A stretch of DNA of 55,879 nucleotides, from assembly GCA_030431715.1 (NCBI GenBank), contig JAUIIO010000026.1, forward strand, positions 1-55,879, written 5' to 3'. The notes beneath the pieces were generated by a model. It was not told the origin of the DNA, searched no databases, and saw only the letters and a list, made by a program, of their open reading frames with translations. Position 1 is the first letter of the stretch; the number at the start of each line of letters is the position of its first letter. Both the position numbers and the translations under genes were made by a program. This document shows, piece after piece, positions 1-9,343 of this stretch. The stretch is from a bacterium. GTDB lineage: Bacteria; Bdellovibrionota_C; UBA2361; RFPC01.

Positions 1-47
1 ACGTGGCAATCCCCGGGGCTCGAATAGAAATTTACAGCCAGGGCATC

Positions 48-94
48 GAGATTGCCGCGTCATTCGGTCTGCGACCTCAGCTCCTCGCAATGAC
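48..94. repeat. Dispersed palindromic repeat, GAGATTGC...CTCCTCGCAATGAC type
   Basis: The segment begins GAGATTGC and ends CTCCTCGCAATGAC, the two ends of an imperfect inverted repeat. A second full copy lies in opposite orientation at 23757-23805, and half copies (CGCAATGACG) occur near 178-190 and 1117-1130. Similar GATTGC/GCAATGA elements are scattered between genes in many bacterial genomes; their function is not settled. The surrounding sequence shows no coding character. Confidence 0.6.
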
Positions 95-145
95 CATTGC
101 TCTTAAGTTCTCTGTTGATCTCTAATACTGTCAAACTCTACGGGG

Positions 146-171
146 CCTCCGACAGAGCCGGAGGTTTCTTT
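146..171 (+). terminator. Rho-independent terminator of an upstream gene
   Basis: CCTCCG (146-151) and CGGAGG (159-164) form a perfect 6-bp GC-rich stem with a 7-nt loop, followed at once by TTTCTTT (165-171). It would end transcription of a plus-strand gene lying left of the window and separates that gene from the fliN-like gene. Confidence 0.7.
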
Positions 172-172
172 G

Positions 173-276
173 CGCTCTTCGCAATGACGATTTTGCTGCG
201 CCATGTTGTTGGATTTTGGTGCAGGTGCAGGTGCAGGAGAAGGATGAAGAGGAAGATTAGGATGAGGAGCAAGAGA
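173..276 (+). repeat. Compound repeat with hexamer tract, copy 1
   Basis: The element starts CTCTTCGCAATGACG, passes GATTTTGGTGCAGG (212-225) and continues as tandem hexamers of AGGNNN/AAGNNN form up to about 276 (AGGTGC, AGGTGC, AGGAGA, AGGATG, AAGAGG and so on). An inverted copy with the same order of parts lies at 1059-1134, so the pair brackets the fliN-like gene and yggT. Other members, with AGGTNN tracts, lie at 23824-23860 and 25328-25400. A frame through it encodes an Arg-rich peptide, but this is best read as repeat and not as a gene. Confidence 0.7.
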
Positions 277-337
277 GGTCGGGGTAGGAGTCAGTTCTTA
301 AGAATCTCAGGAGCTTAGCCGATAGATACTCAGGCTT

Positions 338-619
338 ATGACGACAGAAAAAGTACCACATACCGAGGTCGATGATACCTCGCTGGATAGTCTAGGTGAC
401 GTATCTCTACAGATCCGCCTTATAATGGGACAGGTTGACCTGACCATTGGTGAGCTTTTAAAGCTAAAAAAAGGATCGGTTATCCCGCTTGAGAAGGAAA
501 AAAACGAGCCCTTTGAGCTTCATGCTAATGGGAATCACGTGGCCAGTGGTGAGGTGGTGGTAGTCAATGAAAAGTACGGGGTGCGTATCACCCACATAGT
601 GGATCCCGATTCCAAGTAG
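338..619 (+). CDS. fliN: FliN-like flagellar motor switch protein (SpoA domain)
   Basis: This 93-residue protein is essentially one SpoA domain. The central part (VSLQIRLIMGQVDLTIGELL, then GSVIPL, NG...ASGEVVVV and YGVRITHI) matches FliN, which with FliG and FliM forms the C-ring that switches rotation and docks export substrates. Related SpoA proteins act in type III secretion sorting platforms, and that role cannot be excluded. It is at the short end for FliN, with a brief acidic N-terminus. No other flagellar gene lies in the window, so it is an isolated copy unless its partners are to the left. The Shine-Dalgarno before the ATG is weak. A repeat precedes it and yggT follows 76 bp downstream on the same strand. 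Confidence 0.8.
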   Translation: MTTEKVPHTEVDDTSLDSLGDVSLQIRLIMGQVDLTIGELLKLKKGSVIPLEKEKNEPFELHANGNHVASGEVVVVNEKYGVRITHIVDPDSK

Positions 620-695
620 CTCCTTTTTTCGAACATTTAAGCGTCTGGTCAATATCTCCTGTCCTTGCTACATCTATGTCTATACAGGAGGGGCG

Positions 696-1067
696 ATGAT
701 CTTACTTGGAAATGTACTTATGGGGGTAGCACAGGTGTTAGATATGCTACTCACACTAGCCCTCTGGCTCATAATTGCCCGCGCCATTTTGTCATGGGTA
801 AGCCCGGACCCATCCAATCAGATCGTGCGTTTCATTAATAACGCCACCGATCCACTCCTTCGTCCGATACAGCAGCGCGTCCCACCTATCGGTGGTGGAA
901 TAGACATTAGTCCAATTCTTGTAATCTTTCTTATCTATTTTTTAAAGCAGGCCCTAGTTGGAACACTTGTTGGGTATGCGAATGAGATTCGGTATACGCG
1001 TGCTGCCCCCAGCGCATTAAGTATTTCAGCAATGAAGGTATCGTCTCCCCCAGTCTTTTCCTCCTAA
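696..1067 (+). CDS. yggT: YggT family integral membrane protein
   Basis: This 123-residue protein has two hydrophobic segments (about residues 8-30 and 72-92) around the family signature: ARAILSWVSPDPSNQIVRFI, then a D-P-L-L-R-P-I-Q run and a Pro/Gly-rich stretch before GIDISPILVIFLIY. YggT proteins are small inner-membrane proteins, often near recombination or division genes, linked to osmotic tolerance and envelope integrity; the molecular function is unsettled. An AGGAGG-like Shine-Dalgarno (686-690) sits about 6 nt before the ATG and supports the start. The C-terminal 25 residues run past the usual family end and stop at the border of the inverted repeat copy. Confidence 0.85.
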   Translation: MILLGNVLMGVAQVLDMLLTLALWLIIARAILSWVSPDPSNQIVRFINNATDPLLRPIQQRVPPIGGGIDISPILVIFLIYFLKQALVGTLVGYANEIRYTRAAPSALSISAMKVSSPPVFSS

Positions 1068-1134
1068 TCCTCCTCTTCATCCTTCTCCTGCACCAAAATC
1101 TTACAATAAGGTGCAAAATCGTCATTGCGAAGAA
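1059..1134 (-). repeat. Compound repeat with hexamer tract, copy 2 (inverted)
   Basis: Read on the minus strand this is CTCTTCTTCGCAATGACGAT followed by GCACCTTATTG, GATTTTGGTGCAGG and then AGAAGGATGAAGAGG. It is the same order of parts as 173-276 with four hexamers fewer. The two copies face each other across fliN-yggT at a distance of about 800 bp. The left end of this copy overlaps the last codons of yggT, so the element may have supplied that gene's stop. Confidence 0.7.
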
Positions 1135-1142
1135 GAGAAAGA

Positions 1143-1748
1143 TCAGGAGCGGGAGTTCGTGGTATGCTCTTTTTGTAATTTGCTCAGCACTACCTCCAGC
1201 GCTGGGGCTGTTCTCAGTTTATACTCGGTGACTGATTCAACTCTACGGATGAGCCTTCTAAAGCTATGCATGCTGGCTTTCACAGGCTCTGTGGTATCGA
1301 GGTATCCGCTAAGCGCGAGGAGAAAGCTTATGAAATCAAATGAGGCGCGTAGGAGCTCCTTGAGTTCATGTTCTTTTTCTATCTTGTTCAGGCACTCAAG
1401 TAGGGAGTCGTAAACAATGCTCGCCTCATCTTCAGACTCCTCAAGGGTAAGCCTGTCACATATCTCACAGACAAGAGATGCCAGCGCTACCCGATCAAGG
1501 CTTTCACGGATCTGACGGAAAGACTTCTGGGGGTTAAAGTGCTCAATTCTCAAGTATGAGGCTTTGCTGGTCTTCAAGCTGAAGGTGCCCTTATCAAATG
1601 GCTCTATAAGGCAGCTATGTTTCTTAGATTTTCGTGCCCCGCGAGAGAGTACTGATAATTTCCCTCTCTCTGGGCTCAGGAGGTGTACAATGAGGTCTGA
1701 TTCCCCATAAGGTGTGGTTTTGAGAATAAATCCAGTTACGCTATCCAT
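1143..1748 (-). CDS. recO: DNA repair protein RecO
   Basis: The 201-residue protein begins with the RecO OB-fold pattern: GFILKTTPYGESDLIVHLLS, then GKLSVLSRGARKSKKH and IEPFDKG, followed by a helical C-terminal domain. RecO works with RecR and RecF to load RecA on SSB-coated gaps and anneals single strands. At 201 residues it is shorter than the usual 230-250, and I see no Cys4 zinc motif in the C-terminal part, as in many proteobacterial members. It is divergent from grpE across about 120 bp. The ATG at 1748 fits the conserved N-terminus. Confidence 0.85.
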   Translation of the reverse strand: MDSVTGFILKTTPYGESDLIVHLLSPERGKLSVLSRGARKSKKHSCLIEPFDKGTFSLKTSKASYLRIEHFNPQKSFRQIRESLDRVALASLVCEICDRLTLEESEDEASIVYDSLLECLNKIEKEHELKELLRASFDFISFLLALSGYLDTTEPVKASMHSFRRLIRRVESVTEYKLRTAPALEVVLSKLQKEHTTNSRS

Positions 1749-1867
1749 TCGACACAGTACGTTGCAATTCGAGGATTAAATGATTATAGCTTTAGAGACG
1801 TGTTATATATCGTATTTTTTACTATTTATACCATGTGCGTCTAACTAAACATAAGAATGAGTGAATT

Positions 1868-2470
1868 ATGACCGCTGATAACGGGACAAATAATCTCGAG
1901 GACGAAGAGAGCGTAGAGGCAGCTGACGAGCTTTCTCCTGAGGAGAGAGACCTTAATTTTGGAAACCTTGATGAGCAGGGGAACCTTAATGAGAATGATG
2001 AGGTTGAGCGGCTGCGAGCAGATTCTGCTGAGAACCATAATAAATACCTGAGAGCGCTAGCTGATTTTGAGAATTACAAGAAGCGAGTTCTTAAGGAACG
2101 AAGTGAGCAGCTCAAGTATCAGGGAGAGAAGGTTTTTGTCGATATTATTGATATCGTTGACAATCTTGAGCTGGCACTAAAGCATGCTGAGGCTGAGCCC
2201 GGTAAGCTTAGAGAGGGTGTAGAGATGATTCATCAGATGTTTCGCTCTACTCTTGATAAGTGGGAAGTCCGTCAAAAGCCGGGCAAGGGTGAGAAGTTTG
2301 ACCCAAATCAACACTCTGCTATTAGCCGTGTTCCTACAGCGGATGCTGAACCAGGAACCATCATTGACGAGCTTAAGTCGGCTTATTTCTATAAAGATCG
2401 GCTACTTAGGCCGGGTGAAGTGGTTGTTGCGGTCGCTCCTGAGGGTGCTGACGGGGGTAGCGAGGAATAA
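1868..2470 (+). CDS. grpE: Nucleotide exchange factor GrpE
   Basis: The 200-residue protein has an acidic, disordered N-terminus (about 1-55), a long helix (NHNKYLRALADFENYKKRV) and the C-terminal beta domain with FDPNQHSAISRVP and LLRPGEVVVAV. These are the diagnostic GrpE segments. GrpE dimers release ADP from DnaK. The order grpE-dnaK-dnaJ on one strand supports the call. No hrcA precedes it and I see no CIRCE element. The 151-bp gap to dnaK, with a CTTGAAA box at 2498-2504, leaves room for a separate dnaK promoter. Confidence 0.95.
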   Translation: MTADNGTNNLEDEESVEAADELSPEERDLNFGNLDEQGNLNENDEVERLRADSAENHNKYLRALADFENYKKRVLKERSEQLKYQGEKVFVDIIDIVDNLELALKHAEAEPGKLREGVEMIHQMFRSTLDKWEVRQKPGKGEKFDPNQHSAISRVPTADAEPGTIIDELKSAYFYKDRLLRPGEVVVAVAPEGADGGSEE

Positions 2471-2621
2471 AAACACAAGAAATTCCTCCTGTGTGACCTT
2501 GAAATCACAACATATGATGTTTATTTACAGTTAAGACATTAATTTCATAAGAAATATACTGGAAGAGCGTAAGCCATTACTATCTTCGGGTTGAGCTAAT
2601 ATACATAAATGGAAAATTGAT

Positions 2622-4574
2622 ATGGGAAAAATTATCGGAATTGACCTTGGTACTACGAACTCCTGCGTGGCCGTTATGGAAGGTGGTTCGCCTACTGTAA
2701 TTGCAAACAGCGAGGGGGCGCGCACTACACCATCCGTAGTTGCGGTAAACGATTCTGGAGAGCGTCTCGTTGGTCAGGTTGCCAAGCGTCAGGGTGTGAC
2801 AAATCCAAAGAATACTATTTTTGCTGTTAAGCGACTTATTGGTCGTAAGTTTGATTCGAACGAAGCTACGGAAGCGCAAAAAGTTCTCCCCTATGAGCTT
2901 GTAGCTGCAGATAATGGTGATGCGTGGGTGAAGCTCGGCGACGAGAAGAAAAGCCCCCAAGAGATTTCAGCAATGATTCTCACCAAAATGAAGCAAACAG
3001 CTGAGGATTACCTCGGTGAGAAAGTTACTGATGCCGTAATCACCGTGCCTGCTTATTTTAATGATGCTCAGCGTCAGGCTACAAAAGATGCTGGTAAGAT
3101 TGCCGGTCTTAATGTACAGCGAATCATAAATGAGCCGACTGCTGCGTCACTTGCATATGGGCTTGATAAAGATGGCGATCGTAAGATTGCAGTATTTGAC
3201 CTTGGTGGTGGTACCTTTGACGTTTCGATTCTTGAGCTCGGCGAAGGTGTGTTTGAGGTAAAGTCAACTAATGGTGATACCTACCTCGGTGGTGAAGACT
3301 TTGATCACAAGCTCGTTGAGTACCTTGCAGATGAGTTTAAGAAGGATCAGGGTATTGATCTTCGCAAAGACACACTTGCTCTTCAGCGTTTAAAAGAAGC
3401 AGCAGAAAAGGCTAAGCATGAGCTTTCTTCTGCGCAGGAAACTGATGTGAACTTGCCGTTTATTACAGCGGATTCTTCAGGACCTAAGCACTTAAATATT
3501 AAAATCACGCGATCGAAGTTTGAAGCACTCTGTGCCGATCTTTTGGATCGTCTGGCAAAGCCTTGTAAGACAGCGCTAGAGGATGCTGGACTTAGCCCGT
3601 CAGAAGTAAGTGATGTGCTTCTCGTTGGTGGTATGACACGTATGCCAGCGGTACAAGCGAAAGTTAAGGAGATTTTCGGTCAAGATCCTTCAAAGAACGT
3701 TAACCCCGATGAGGCTGTTGCTGTTGGTGCGGCTGTTCAGGCCGGCGTTCTTCAAGGTGATGTGAAGGATGTTCTTCTCCTTGATGTGACTCCACTAAGT
3801 CTTGGTATCGAGACTTACGGTGGTGTAATGACCAAGCTTATCGATAAGAATACAACTATCCCCACCAAGAAGTCGCAGGTGTTTTCAACTGCTGCTGATA
3901 ACCAGCCGGCTGTTTCGATTCACGTACTTCAAGGCGAGAGGGAAGTCGCTGATGGGAATAAGACCCTCGGACGTTTTGAGCTTGTCGGTATTCCACCAGC
4001 CCCTCGTGGTGTTCCTCAGGTAGAGGTAACTTTTGATATCGATGGAAATGGTATCGTCCACGTTTCAGCAAAAGACCTTGGTACTGGTAAGGAGCAGTCT
4101 ATTAAGATTACTGCGAGCTCAGGACTCTCTGATGAAGAGATCGACAAGATGGTTAAAGACGCTGAGCTTCATGCAGAGGAAGACAAGAAGAAGAAAGAGT
4201 CAGTAGAGGTTAGAAACCAGCTTGATACAACGATCTACGCTGTAGAAAAATCTCTCGGCGAGCTTGGTGACAAGGTATCAGCTGAAGACAAAGCTAATAT
4301 CGACACCGCGCTAGAAGCAGGGAAGAAAGCTCTTGAAGAGAATGAGCCTGAAGCTATGAAGAAGGCTACTGAGGAGCTTACCGCTGCGAGTCATAAGCTT
4401 TCTGAGCAGGTTTATCAGAACGCTCAGGCATCTGGTGGCAGTGAAGGTGCTGCTGGTGGTTCTGCCGCTGCGGGTGAGACTGCGAAGGAAGAAGACGGAG
4501 AAGGTGCGGCTTCTGAAGGAAGCGACGATGACGTTGTTGACGCCGACTTTGAAGAAGTAAGAGATAATACCTAA
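2622..4574 (+). CDS. dnaK: Chaperone DnaK (Hsp70)
   Basis: A full-length 650-residue Hsp70. It starts [20 protein letters not shown] and has the phosphate-binding motif [17 protein letters not shown], the [14 protein letters not shown] motif, the [11 protein letters not shown] linker and substrate-domain entry, and a Gly/Ala/acidic tail ending [12 protein letters not shown]. DnaK binds exposed hydrophobic segments of client proteins in the cytosol under ATP control by DnaJ and GrpE. It lies between its co-chaperones. The Shine-Dalgarno is a modest GGAAAA-type stretch, but the start is fixed by the conserved N-terminus. Nothing is unusual apart from a Gly/Ala-rich insert before the tail. Confidence 0.98.
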   Translation: MGKIIGIDLGTTNSCVAVMEGGSPTVIANSEGARTTPSVVAVNDSGERLVGQVAKRQGVTNPKNTIFAVKRLIGRKFDSNEATEAQKVLPYELVAADNGDAWVKLGDEKKSPQEISAMILTKMKQTAEDYLGEKVTDAVITVPAYFNDAQRQATKDAGKIAGLNVQRIINEPTAASLAYGLDKDGDRKIAVFDLGGGTFDVSILELGEGVFEVKSTNGDTYLGGEDFDHKLVEYLADEFKKDQGIDLRKDTLALQRLKEAAEKAKHELSSAQETDVNLPFITADSSGPKHLNIKITRSKFEALCADLLDRLAKPCKTALEDAGLSPSEVSDVLLVGGMTRMPAVQAKVKEIFGQDPSKNVNPDEAVAVGAAVQAGVLQGDVKDVLLLDVTPLSLGIETYGGVMTKLIDKNTTIPTKKSQVFSTAADNQPAVSIHVLQGEREVADGNKTLGRFELVGIPPAPRGVPQVEVTFDIDGNGIVHVSAKDLGTGKEQSIKITASSGLSDEEIDKMVKDAELHAEEDKKKKESVEVRNQLDTTIYAVEKSLGELGDKVSAEDKANIDTALEAGKKALEENEPEAMKKATEELTAASHKLSEQVYQNAQASGGSEGAAGGSAAAGETAKEEDGEGAASEGSDDDVVDADFEEVRDNT

Positions 4575-4594
4575 AGTATTGGAAGTACCGAATC

Positions 4595-5713
4595 TTGTCT
4601 AAAAGAGATTGTTACGAAGTCTTGGGTGTAAGCAAGAGTGCTACCCAAGACGAGATCAAAAAAGCATACCGTAAGGCCGCTATGAAGTATCACCCGGATA
4701 AGAATCCGGGTGATAAGGTTGCTGAGGAGAAATTCCGCGAAGCAAGTGAGGCCTATCAGATCCTGAGTGATTCCGACAACAGAGCTAAGTATGATCGTTT
4801 TGGCCACGATGCCTTCGGCCAAGGAGCCGGTGGTTTTGGCGGTGACTTTGGCGGGTTTGAAGATATGTTTAGTGATATCTTCAGCTCGTTTTTTGGTGGT
4901 GCCGGTGGCTTTGGTGGTGGTGGCTCGCGTGGACAGGCCGGAAGAGATCTCAGATATAATCTCGAAGTAGAGTTTGAAGAGGCTGTGTTTGGTGTTGAAA
5001 AAGAGATCAGCATCAAAAGAGATGAGCTTTGTGAAACCTGCTCTGGTAGTGGTGCTGCTGAAGGATCAAGTCCTGAAACATGCACGCAGTGTGCTGGGAA
5101 GGGACAGGTCGGTATTCAACAGGGGTTTTTCACTATAGCCCGTACTTGTCCGGTTTGTGCCGGTTCAGGTCAGATCGTTAAAAATCCTTGTGGTACCTGT
5201 TCCGGGCGCGGGAAGAAATCAGTTCAGAGCAAACTCCAAGTTAAAGTACCAGCAGGAATAGATCACGGGCAGCAGCTGAAGATGCGTGAAGAGGGTGAAG
5301 CTGGCACGGGAGGTGGCCCGAGTGGAGACCTCTACGTTCAGATCCTTGTGAAAAAGCATCCTGTCTTTGAACGACACGATAATGATCTCCTCTGTGATAT
5401 CCCTGTTAACTATTCGGCAGTTGCTCTTGGCGCTGAAATTGATGTGCCAACGCTTGAAGGACAGGCCCGTGTAAAGATTCCTGCAGGGACTCCTTCAGGT
5501 AAGATTTTTCGTTTAAAAGATAAGGGTGTTCCAATCCTTGGTACGAGTCAAACAAGACGCGGAGATCTACACGTACGTGTGCACGTTCATGTTCCTAAGA
5601 AAGTGGGAGATGAACAGAAGAAGCTCCTTGAGGAGCTCAGATCGCTCGATGGTGATGTTCCATCAGAAGAAGAAAAGGGGTTCTTCGATCGCGTAAAGCA
5701 GATGTTTGGTTAA
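4595..5713 (+). CDS. dnaJ: Chaperone DnaJ (Hsp40, type A)
   Basis: The 372-residue protein carries all DnaJ parts: a J domain with HPD (YHPDKNPGD, about residue 32), a Gly/Phe-rich linker (about 75-115), four CxxCxGxG zinc repeats (first at CETCSGSG, last at CGTCSGRG) and the C-terminal client-binding domains. The start is TTG at 4595, the only one that restores the [11 protein letters not shown]-terminus. It follows dnaK by 20 bp and is probably co-transcribed. Its stop codon overlaps by four bases the stop of the opposing gene at 5710, so no terminator fits between them. Confidence 0.97.
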   Translation: MSKRDCYEVLGVSKSATQDEIKKAYRKAAMKYHPDKNPGDKVAEEKFREASEAYQILSDSDNRAKYDRFGHDAFGQGAGGFGGDFGGFEDMFSDIFSSFFGGAGGFGGGGSRGQAGRDLRYNLEVEFEEAVFGVEKEISIKRDELCETCSGSGAAEGSSPETCTQCAGKGQVGIQQGFFTIARTCPVCAGSGQIVKNPCGTCSGRGKKSVQSKLQVKVPAGIDHGQQLKMREEGEAGTGGGPSGDLYVQILVKKHPVFERHDNDLLCDIPVNYSAVALGAEIDVPTLEGQARVKIPAGTPSGKIFRLKDKGVPILGTSQTRRGDLHVRVHVHVPKKVGDEQKKLLEELRSLDGDVPSEEEKGFFDRVKQMFG

Positions 5714-8019
5714 GAAGCTGATTTCTCATCAAGCAATTCAATATCGGAAAGAGTAAGTTCATAACGCGCTGGTATGCCTGAGATATCAAATGGTATTCGG
5801 TGTGCTTTTACAGCATTTCTAGATGGAGGAATGTGTAGTTCGAAATGCTTTTTCGAATTGATGTTTACTGCTATCTGCTCTTTAGAATACTGTACAAGCT
5901 TTGTTCTCAGGCCGAAAAATGAGTCATCAAATATTGCTCCGGTGGTGACAGAGATTTCTAAGGATTGTGGGCGAGAGGGTTGAGTTTGTGTGGAAGGCTG
6001 CTTGTCTGTGGCGGTTAATAGGAATCTTAATGTTCTGGGATGCTTAGTGTCGGCAGGGAGTAAGAGTTCTGGATGTGGTGCCTCTGTTAGGTAAAATTTT
6101 GGCTTTAACTCTAAGAGCGTTCCGTCTACTTCGTGATGAAGAAAATTGAGCTGGTCGGTATATGGCTTGATAAGCTTCTTGAGCCTCATACGTCTGGCAT
6201 CGGAGTGCCAGTATTTCTTGCTAACAACAATATACTTAAGGCCTACTATCTGACTAAGAGAATTTAGGCTTCTCTTGTCAGGAAAATGTTCTAATTGTAC
6301 GCCGAGATGTTGATGGTAGGCTGGCATTTTACCACTAAAGCCATTTACGATATTGCGCTCTTCATCGAGCTGATGCCATCGCATATAGTCTGTCTGACTG
6401 CGGGTGTAGAGAAGCGAGTCTTTTAGCGGACTGTGAAAAGGAAGACTGATAGCAGGACTTTTATCCTCCATGCTATGGAGATACTCATAAATCTGTGGGA
6501 TATGCGGTTCCCCTGTACGCTTTGCATGAGCAGTCTGAAGCTCAAAAAGGGAAAGGAAGAGTATGCAAGCATAGCCTCCATGCGCAAAAATGCGGTGAGA
6601 TTTTCGAAACCTGTAATCAAAGTATGCGATTCCACTTGAGGCGAGAATGATTAAAAGGAGATCGGCAATAAGGCCAATTCGTGACGTGGCGCGCATTGCA
6701 TTAAATCCTGGAAGGTAGTGATAAAGGTGGTAATAGAGTTCTGGATGCCAGACTTTATCAGAGTGAGTACCGATAATTCCGAGTGACGAAAAGAGGAAGA
6801 TAAGAAGCACAAAAAAGAGCGCAAGTTCTTTATCTCGAGAGTTCAATTGCGGAGAAGTTGGATTTGCCGTATCTTTCTGGGCTCTCATGAGGGCATAAAA
6901 TGCAATGAGGAGAAGAATCCAAAAGGGAAGAGCTACGGCCCACCTGAGATGTAAGCGAGTCAGAAAGAATCCAGGAAAAAGAATAAGCTCGGTAACGAGT
7001 AATAGCGAAAAAAGAATTGGTAAAAGTAAACGAAAGAGAAAATCGAGTCTGGAAGTTGGCGCTTTTGAAGCTTTTCGGAGATAACGAACAACTTCGAAGG
7101 CACAGAGTATGAGGATTAGGCTACCTGGAAATAAATAGCTTTCGTAGTGAGTAAATCCTGATGTGAGCCCTCCCCAAGCGTAGTTTCGAGTTGGCGCTGA
7201 GAGGTAGGATAAGAGCGTTGCCGAGTAGTTTTTAGCAAGTGAGATATGCTGAGGGCCAAATGCGGAGCGAACTTCAAGATACGGCTGAGCTGCAATGAAG
7301 GTCAGAATAAGCCATGGAATGTTTGCGATAAAAAGTGTTGTAAAAAATCGAAAGTCGAGAGATTTGGGTCTAAGTATGAAATAGGTTAAAAACAGTACGC
7401 ATACAAGAAGATAGCAGTAGAGAGAATAGTAGACTGCGCATAAGAAACTTAGAAAAACGCAAAGACCAATAGCTGTAGCGGAAAGAAGGGTTCTTTTCTC
7501 ACAGTACGTCAGAACAGCGAGAACGATAGCGGGAAAGAAGAAGGCGTATTGTAATTGAGGATGTCCAGCGTGAAATGTAAAATATGGTAGTAGCATAAAG
7601 CACAGGCCGGCAAGGTACGCGGCTTTCAGCGAACGTGTGCATTTTAGAGACAGCTGGTACGTGAAAAATCCATTCAAAACAGCTGCAAGTATAAGTGGAA
7701 TATTCATTGCGAGAGGCAGAGCGTTTGTAAGCTGAAGTGCAATGTAAGATATGAGTGCAGGTAAAATGTAGTTATCTGAATATGCTAATGCTTTACCATA
7801 TGGATAAAAAATATTGCTGTCATAGAGGTTCAGGTGAAACGTATTTAATGAGTGAATAGTATGCTCTGTAGCCCAGAGGTAGATGGCCGGATCTCCTCTT
7901 GAGCCAGCTAGATAGGAGGAAGTGAGGACCCCCAGAGTAATGTCATTAAGCAGCAAATAGATAGCCGTATAACTAACAAGTACCAAGATTGAATAAAGAT
8001 GCCTTTGCTGATGTCTCAT
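5710..8019 (-). CDS. Large polytopic membrane protein, GT-C glycosyltransferase-like
   Basis: The 769-residue protein has about 11-13 predicted membrane helices in residues 1-470, then a soluble region of about 290 residues. The first loop ([17 protein letters not shown], then [18 protein letters not shown]) resembles the acidic periplasmic loop of uncharacterised GT-C or YfhO-like membrane proteins that use polyprenyl-linked sugars. I do not recognise a specific family, and substrate assignment would be guesswork. The C-terminal part looks beta-rich (about 580-769). The gene is monocistronic on the minus strand, convergent with dnaJ, with no strong Shine-Dalgarno before the ATG. Confidence 0.55.
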   Translation of the reverse strand: MRHQQRHLYSILVLVSYTAIYLLLNDITLGVLTSSYLAGSRGDPAIYLWATEHTIHSLNTFHLNLYDSNIFYPYGKALAYSDNYILPALISYIALQLTNALPLAMNIPLILAAVLNGFFTYQLSLKCTRSLKAAYLAGLCFMLLPYFTFHAGHPQLQYAFFFPAIVLAVLTYCEKRTLLSATAIGLCVFLSFLCAVYYSLYCYLLVCVLFLTYFILRPKSLDFRFFTTLFIANIPWLILTFIAAQPYLEVRSAFGPQHISLAKNYSATLLSYLSAPTRNYAWGGLTSGFTHYESYLFPGSLILILCAFEVVRYLRKASKAPTSRLDFLFRLLLPILFSLLLVTELILFPGFFLTRLHLRWAVALPFWILLLIAFYALMRAQKDTANPTSPQLNSRDKELALFFVLLIFLFSSLGIIGTHSDKVWHPELYYHLYHYLPGFNAMRATSRIGLIADLLLIILASSGIAYFDYRFRKSHRIFAHGGYACILFLSLFELQTAHAKRTGEPHIPQIYEYLHSMEDKSPAISLPFHSPLKDSLLYTRSQTDYMRWHQLDEERNIVNGFSGKMPAYHQHLGVQLEHFPDKRSLNSLSQIVGLKYIVVSKKYWHSDARRMRLKKLIKPYTDQLNFLHHEVDGTLLELKPKFYLTEAPHPELLLPADTKHPRTLRFLLTATDKQPSTQTQPSRPQSLEISVTTGAIFDDSFFGLRTKLVQYSKEQIAVNINSKKHFELHIPPSRNAVKAHRIPFDISGIPARYELTLSDIELLDEKSAS

Positions 8020-8134
8020 GAAGGCGCCATTTTACAGGAAGCAAGCTTTGATATTCAACTAAATGTATACATACTGGCCTAGCAGTCATGCGAATTCAGG
8101 AGATTGGTGATAAGCTTAGGAAACTATTGTGTAT

Positions 8135-9343
8135 TTATGTTCGATTCGGTGAGTTGCCCCCCTGTAAGAGATATCTATTATCCCAATCTGTCACCGTAAG
8201 TGATGTTAGTACTATGGCTTCGCCTACCAGAGGGGCGGTTAGATAGAACCTTTTGTTTCCCCATGAAATGGTTGATCCAATAAGCTCAGTGGTATGAAGA
8301 AGTTTCTGTAGAAATTCCTCCTCCCCGTGCCACCTTGCACCCCCAAGCGCAAAGCCGGTGGCAGAGCCGCTGATTCCAGCTATGATTGGCCCGGCGATAC
8401 CGTCTGTTGGCCCGGACTTGCCAGTTTGGTATTCGCGAATTCCAGCGAAGGTGTTAAAGAGCACGGCATCCTCCAAATACTTCTTCATCACGGTATACTG
8501 TGCGCGTGCAAATGCTTTATCGATGTGTGGTAGCCATACTGAATTCCACGCTTGGAGAACTCCCCGTGGCGTACCTTGAGGGCGTCCGGTGGTACCAACG
8601 TGGTAAAGCACCATGCCTGTTTCGGGATCAAGAAGGTTGTTCTTTGTGTAGGTTACCCATTTTCGAATGAGTGGTGAGTACGTATCTCCATAAATCTTAT
8701 CATAGTGGGCAAGTGAAACGTAAACAAAGGTGTTATCAGCTGTGAAGGTAACTCCTGGCATGGTAGGAGCATGAAAGCCCGATTCTGCAGTGAGTCGCTG
8801 TGACAGTGCTTTGCTAATCTTCTTGTGAAGAGCATCGTACTCAGAGTCACCACCAAGCAAGCGGTAGGCTCCAAGCATGAAGTTCAGGTGCCCTAGATAG
8901 CCAATCTGACCATTCCCATCTTCTAGGTGATCAAGGGGGTCGTATCCCCACCAGTGAACCTCAAAGTTGCGAACATCTTTCTTCAACATAGCAAGGATCA
9001 TTTGCTTAACAGCCAGCAGAGATTCTTCTCTGGTTTCTGGCTTAAGAAAAGCAATGTTTGTCAGCGCGGCTGTGGTCATTGAGAGAGTAGAAATAGCAAG
9101 TTCTTCCCTAAAGGGGCTCTCAATGATCTCAGGGATATCATGAGTCCCGAACTCAGCTCGTGCTACCCTCTTAAGCAGGTATGTCCTTCGCCTATCGAGG
9201 TCATGCCATGCCTTGTTTCTTATGACACTTTTTGCGGAAAGGACGTATGAATCAAACCATGCATATTTTCCTATGCCGAGAACACAGAGAACGATGACGA
9301 GCGCTTTGATTCTTTGAATAAGAAAGCTAATAAACTTTACCAT
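8135..9343 (-). CDS. Membrane-anchored alpha/alpha-barrel-like protein
   Basis: The 402-residue protein has one N-terminal hydrophobic helix (about 8-28) followed by an all-helical exported or periplasmic domain. Segments such as GHLNFMLGAYRLLGGDSEYD, FTADNTFVYVSLAHYDKIYG and PQGTPRGVLQAWNSVWLPHID have the Asp/Trp/Tyr-rich repeat character of (alpha/alpha)6-barrel enzymes, including linalool dehydratase-isomerase-like and glycosidase-like families. I cannot name the reaction. A strong AGGAGG Shine-Dalgarno lies 6 nt before the ATG, and the gene overlaps the DUF4173 gene upstream by 7 bp, so the two form an operon. Control is probably through the palindrome at 10997-11011. Confidence 0.5.
   Translation of the reverse strand: MVKFISFLIQRIKALVIVLCVLGIGKYAWFDSYVLSAKSVIRNKAWHDLDRRRTYLLKRVARAEFGTHDIPEIIESPFREELAISTLSMTTAALTNIAFLKPETREESLLAVKQMILAMLKKDVRNFEVHWWGYDPLDHLEDGNGQIGYLGHLNFMLGAYRLLGGDSEYDALHKKISKALSQRLTAESGFHAPTMPGVTFTADNTFVYVSLAHYDKIYGDTYSPLIRKWVTYTKNNLLDPETGMVLYHVGTTGRPQGTPRGVLQAWNSVWLPHIDKAFARAQYTVMKKYLEDAVLFNTFAGIREYQTGKSGPTDGIAGPIIAGISGSATGFALGGARWHGEEEFLQKLLHTTELIGSTISWGNKRFYLTAPLVGEAIVLTSLTVTDWDNRYLLQGGNSPNRT

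Noticed and set aside
97..318. 73-codon Arg-rich frame
   Set aside because: It runs through a terminator, the GCAATGAC repeat and the hexamer tract; the composition is a by-product of repeat sequence.
2498..2504. CTTGAAA resembling a sigma-32 -35 box before dnaK
   Set aside because: No CCCCAT-like -10 at a proper spacing follows, so a heat-shock promoter is not supported. No CIRCE element was seen either.
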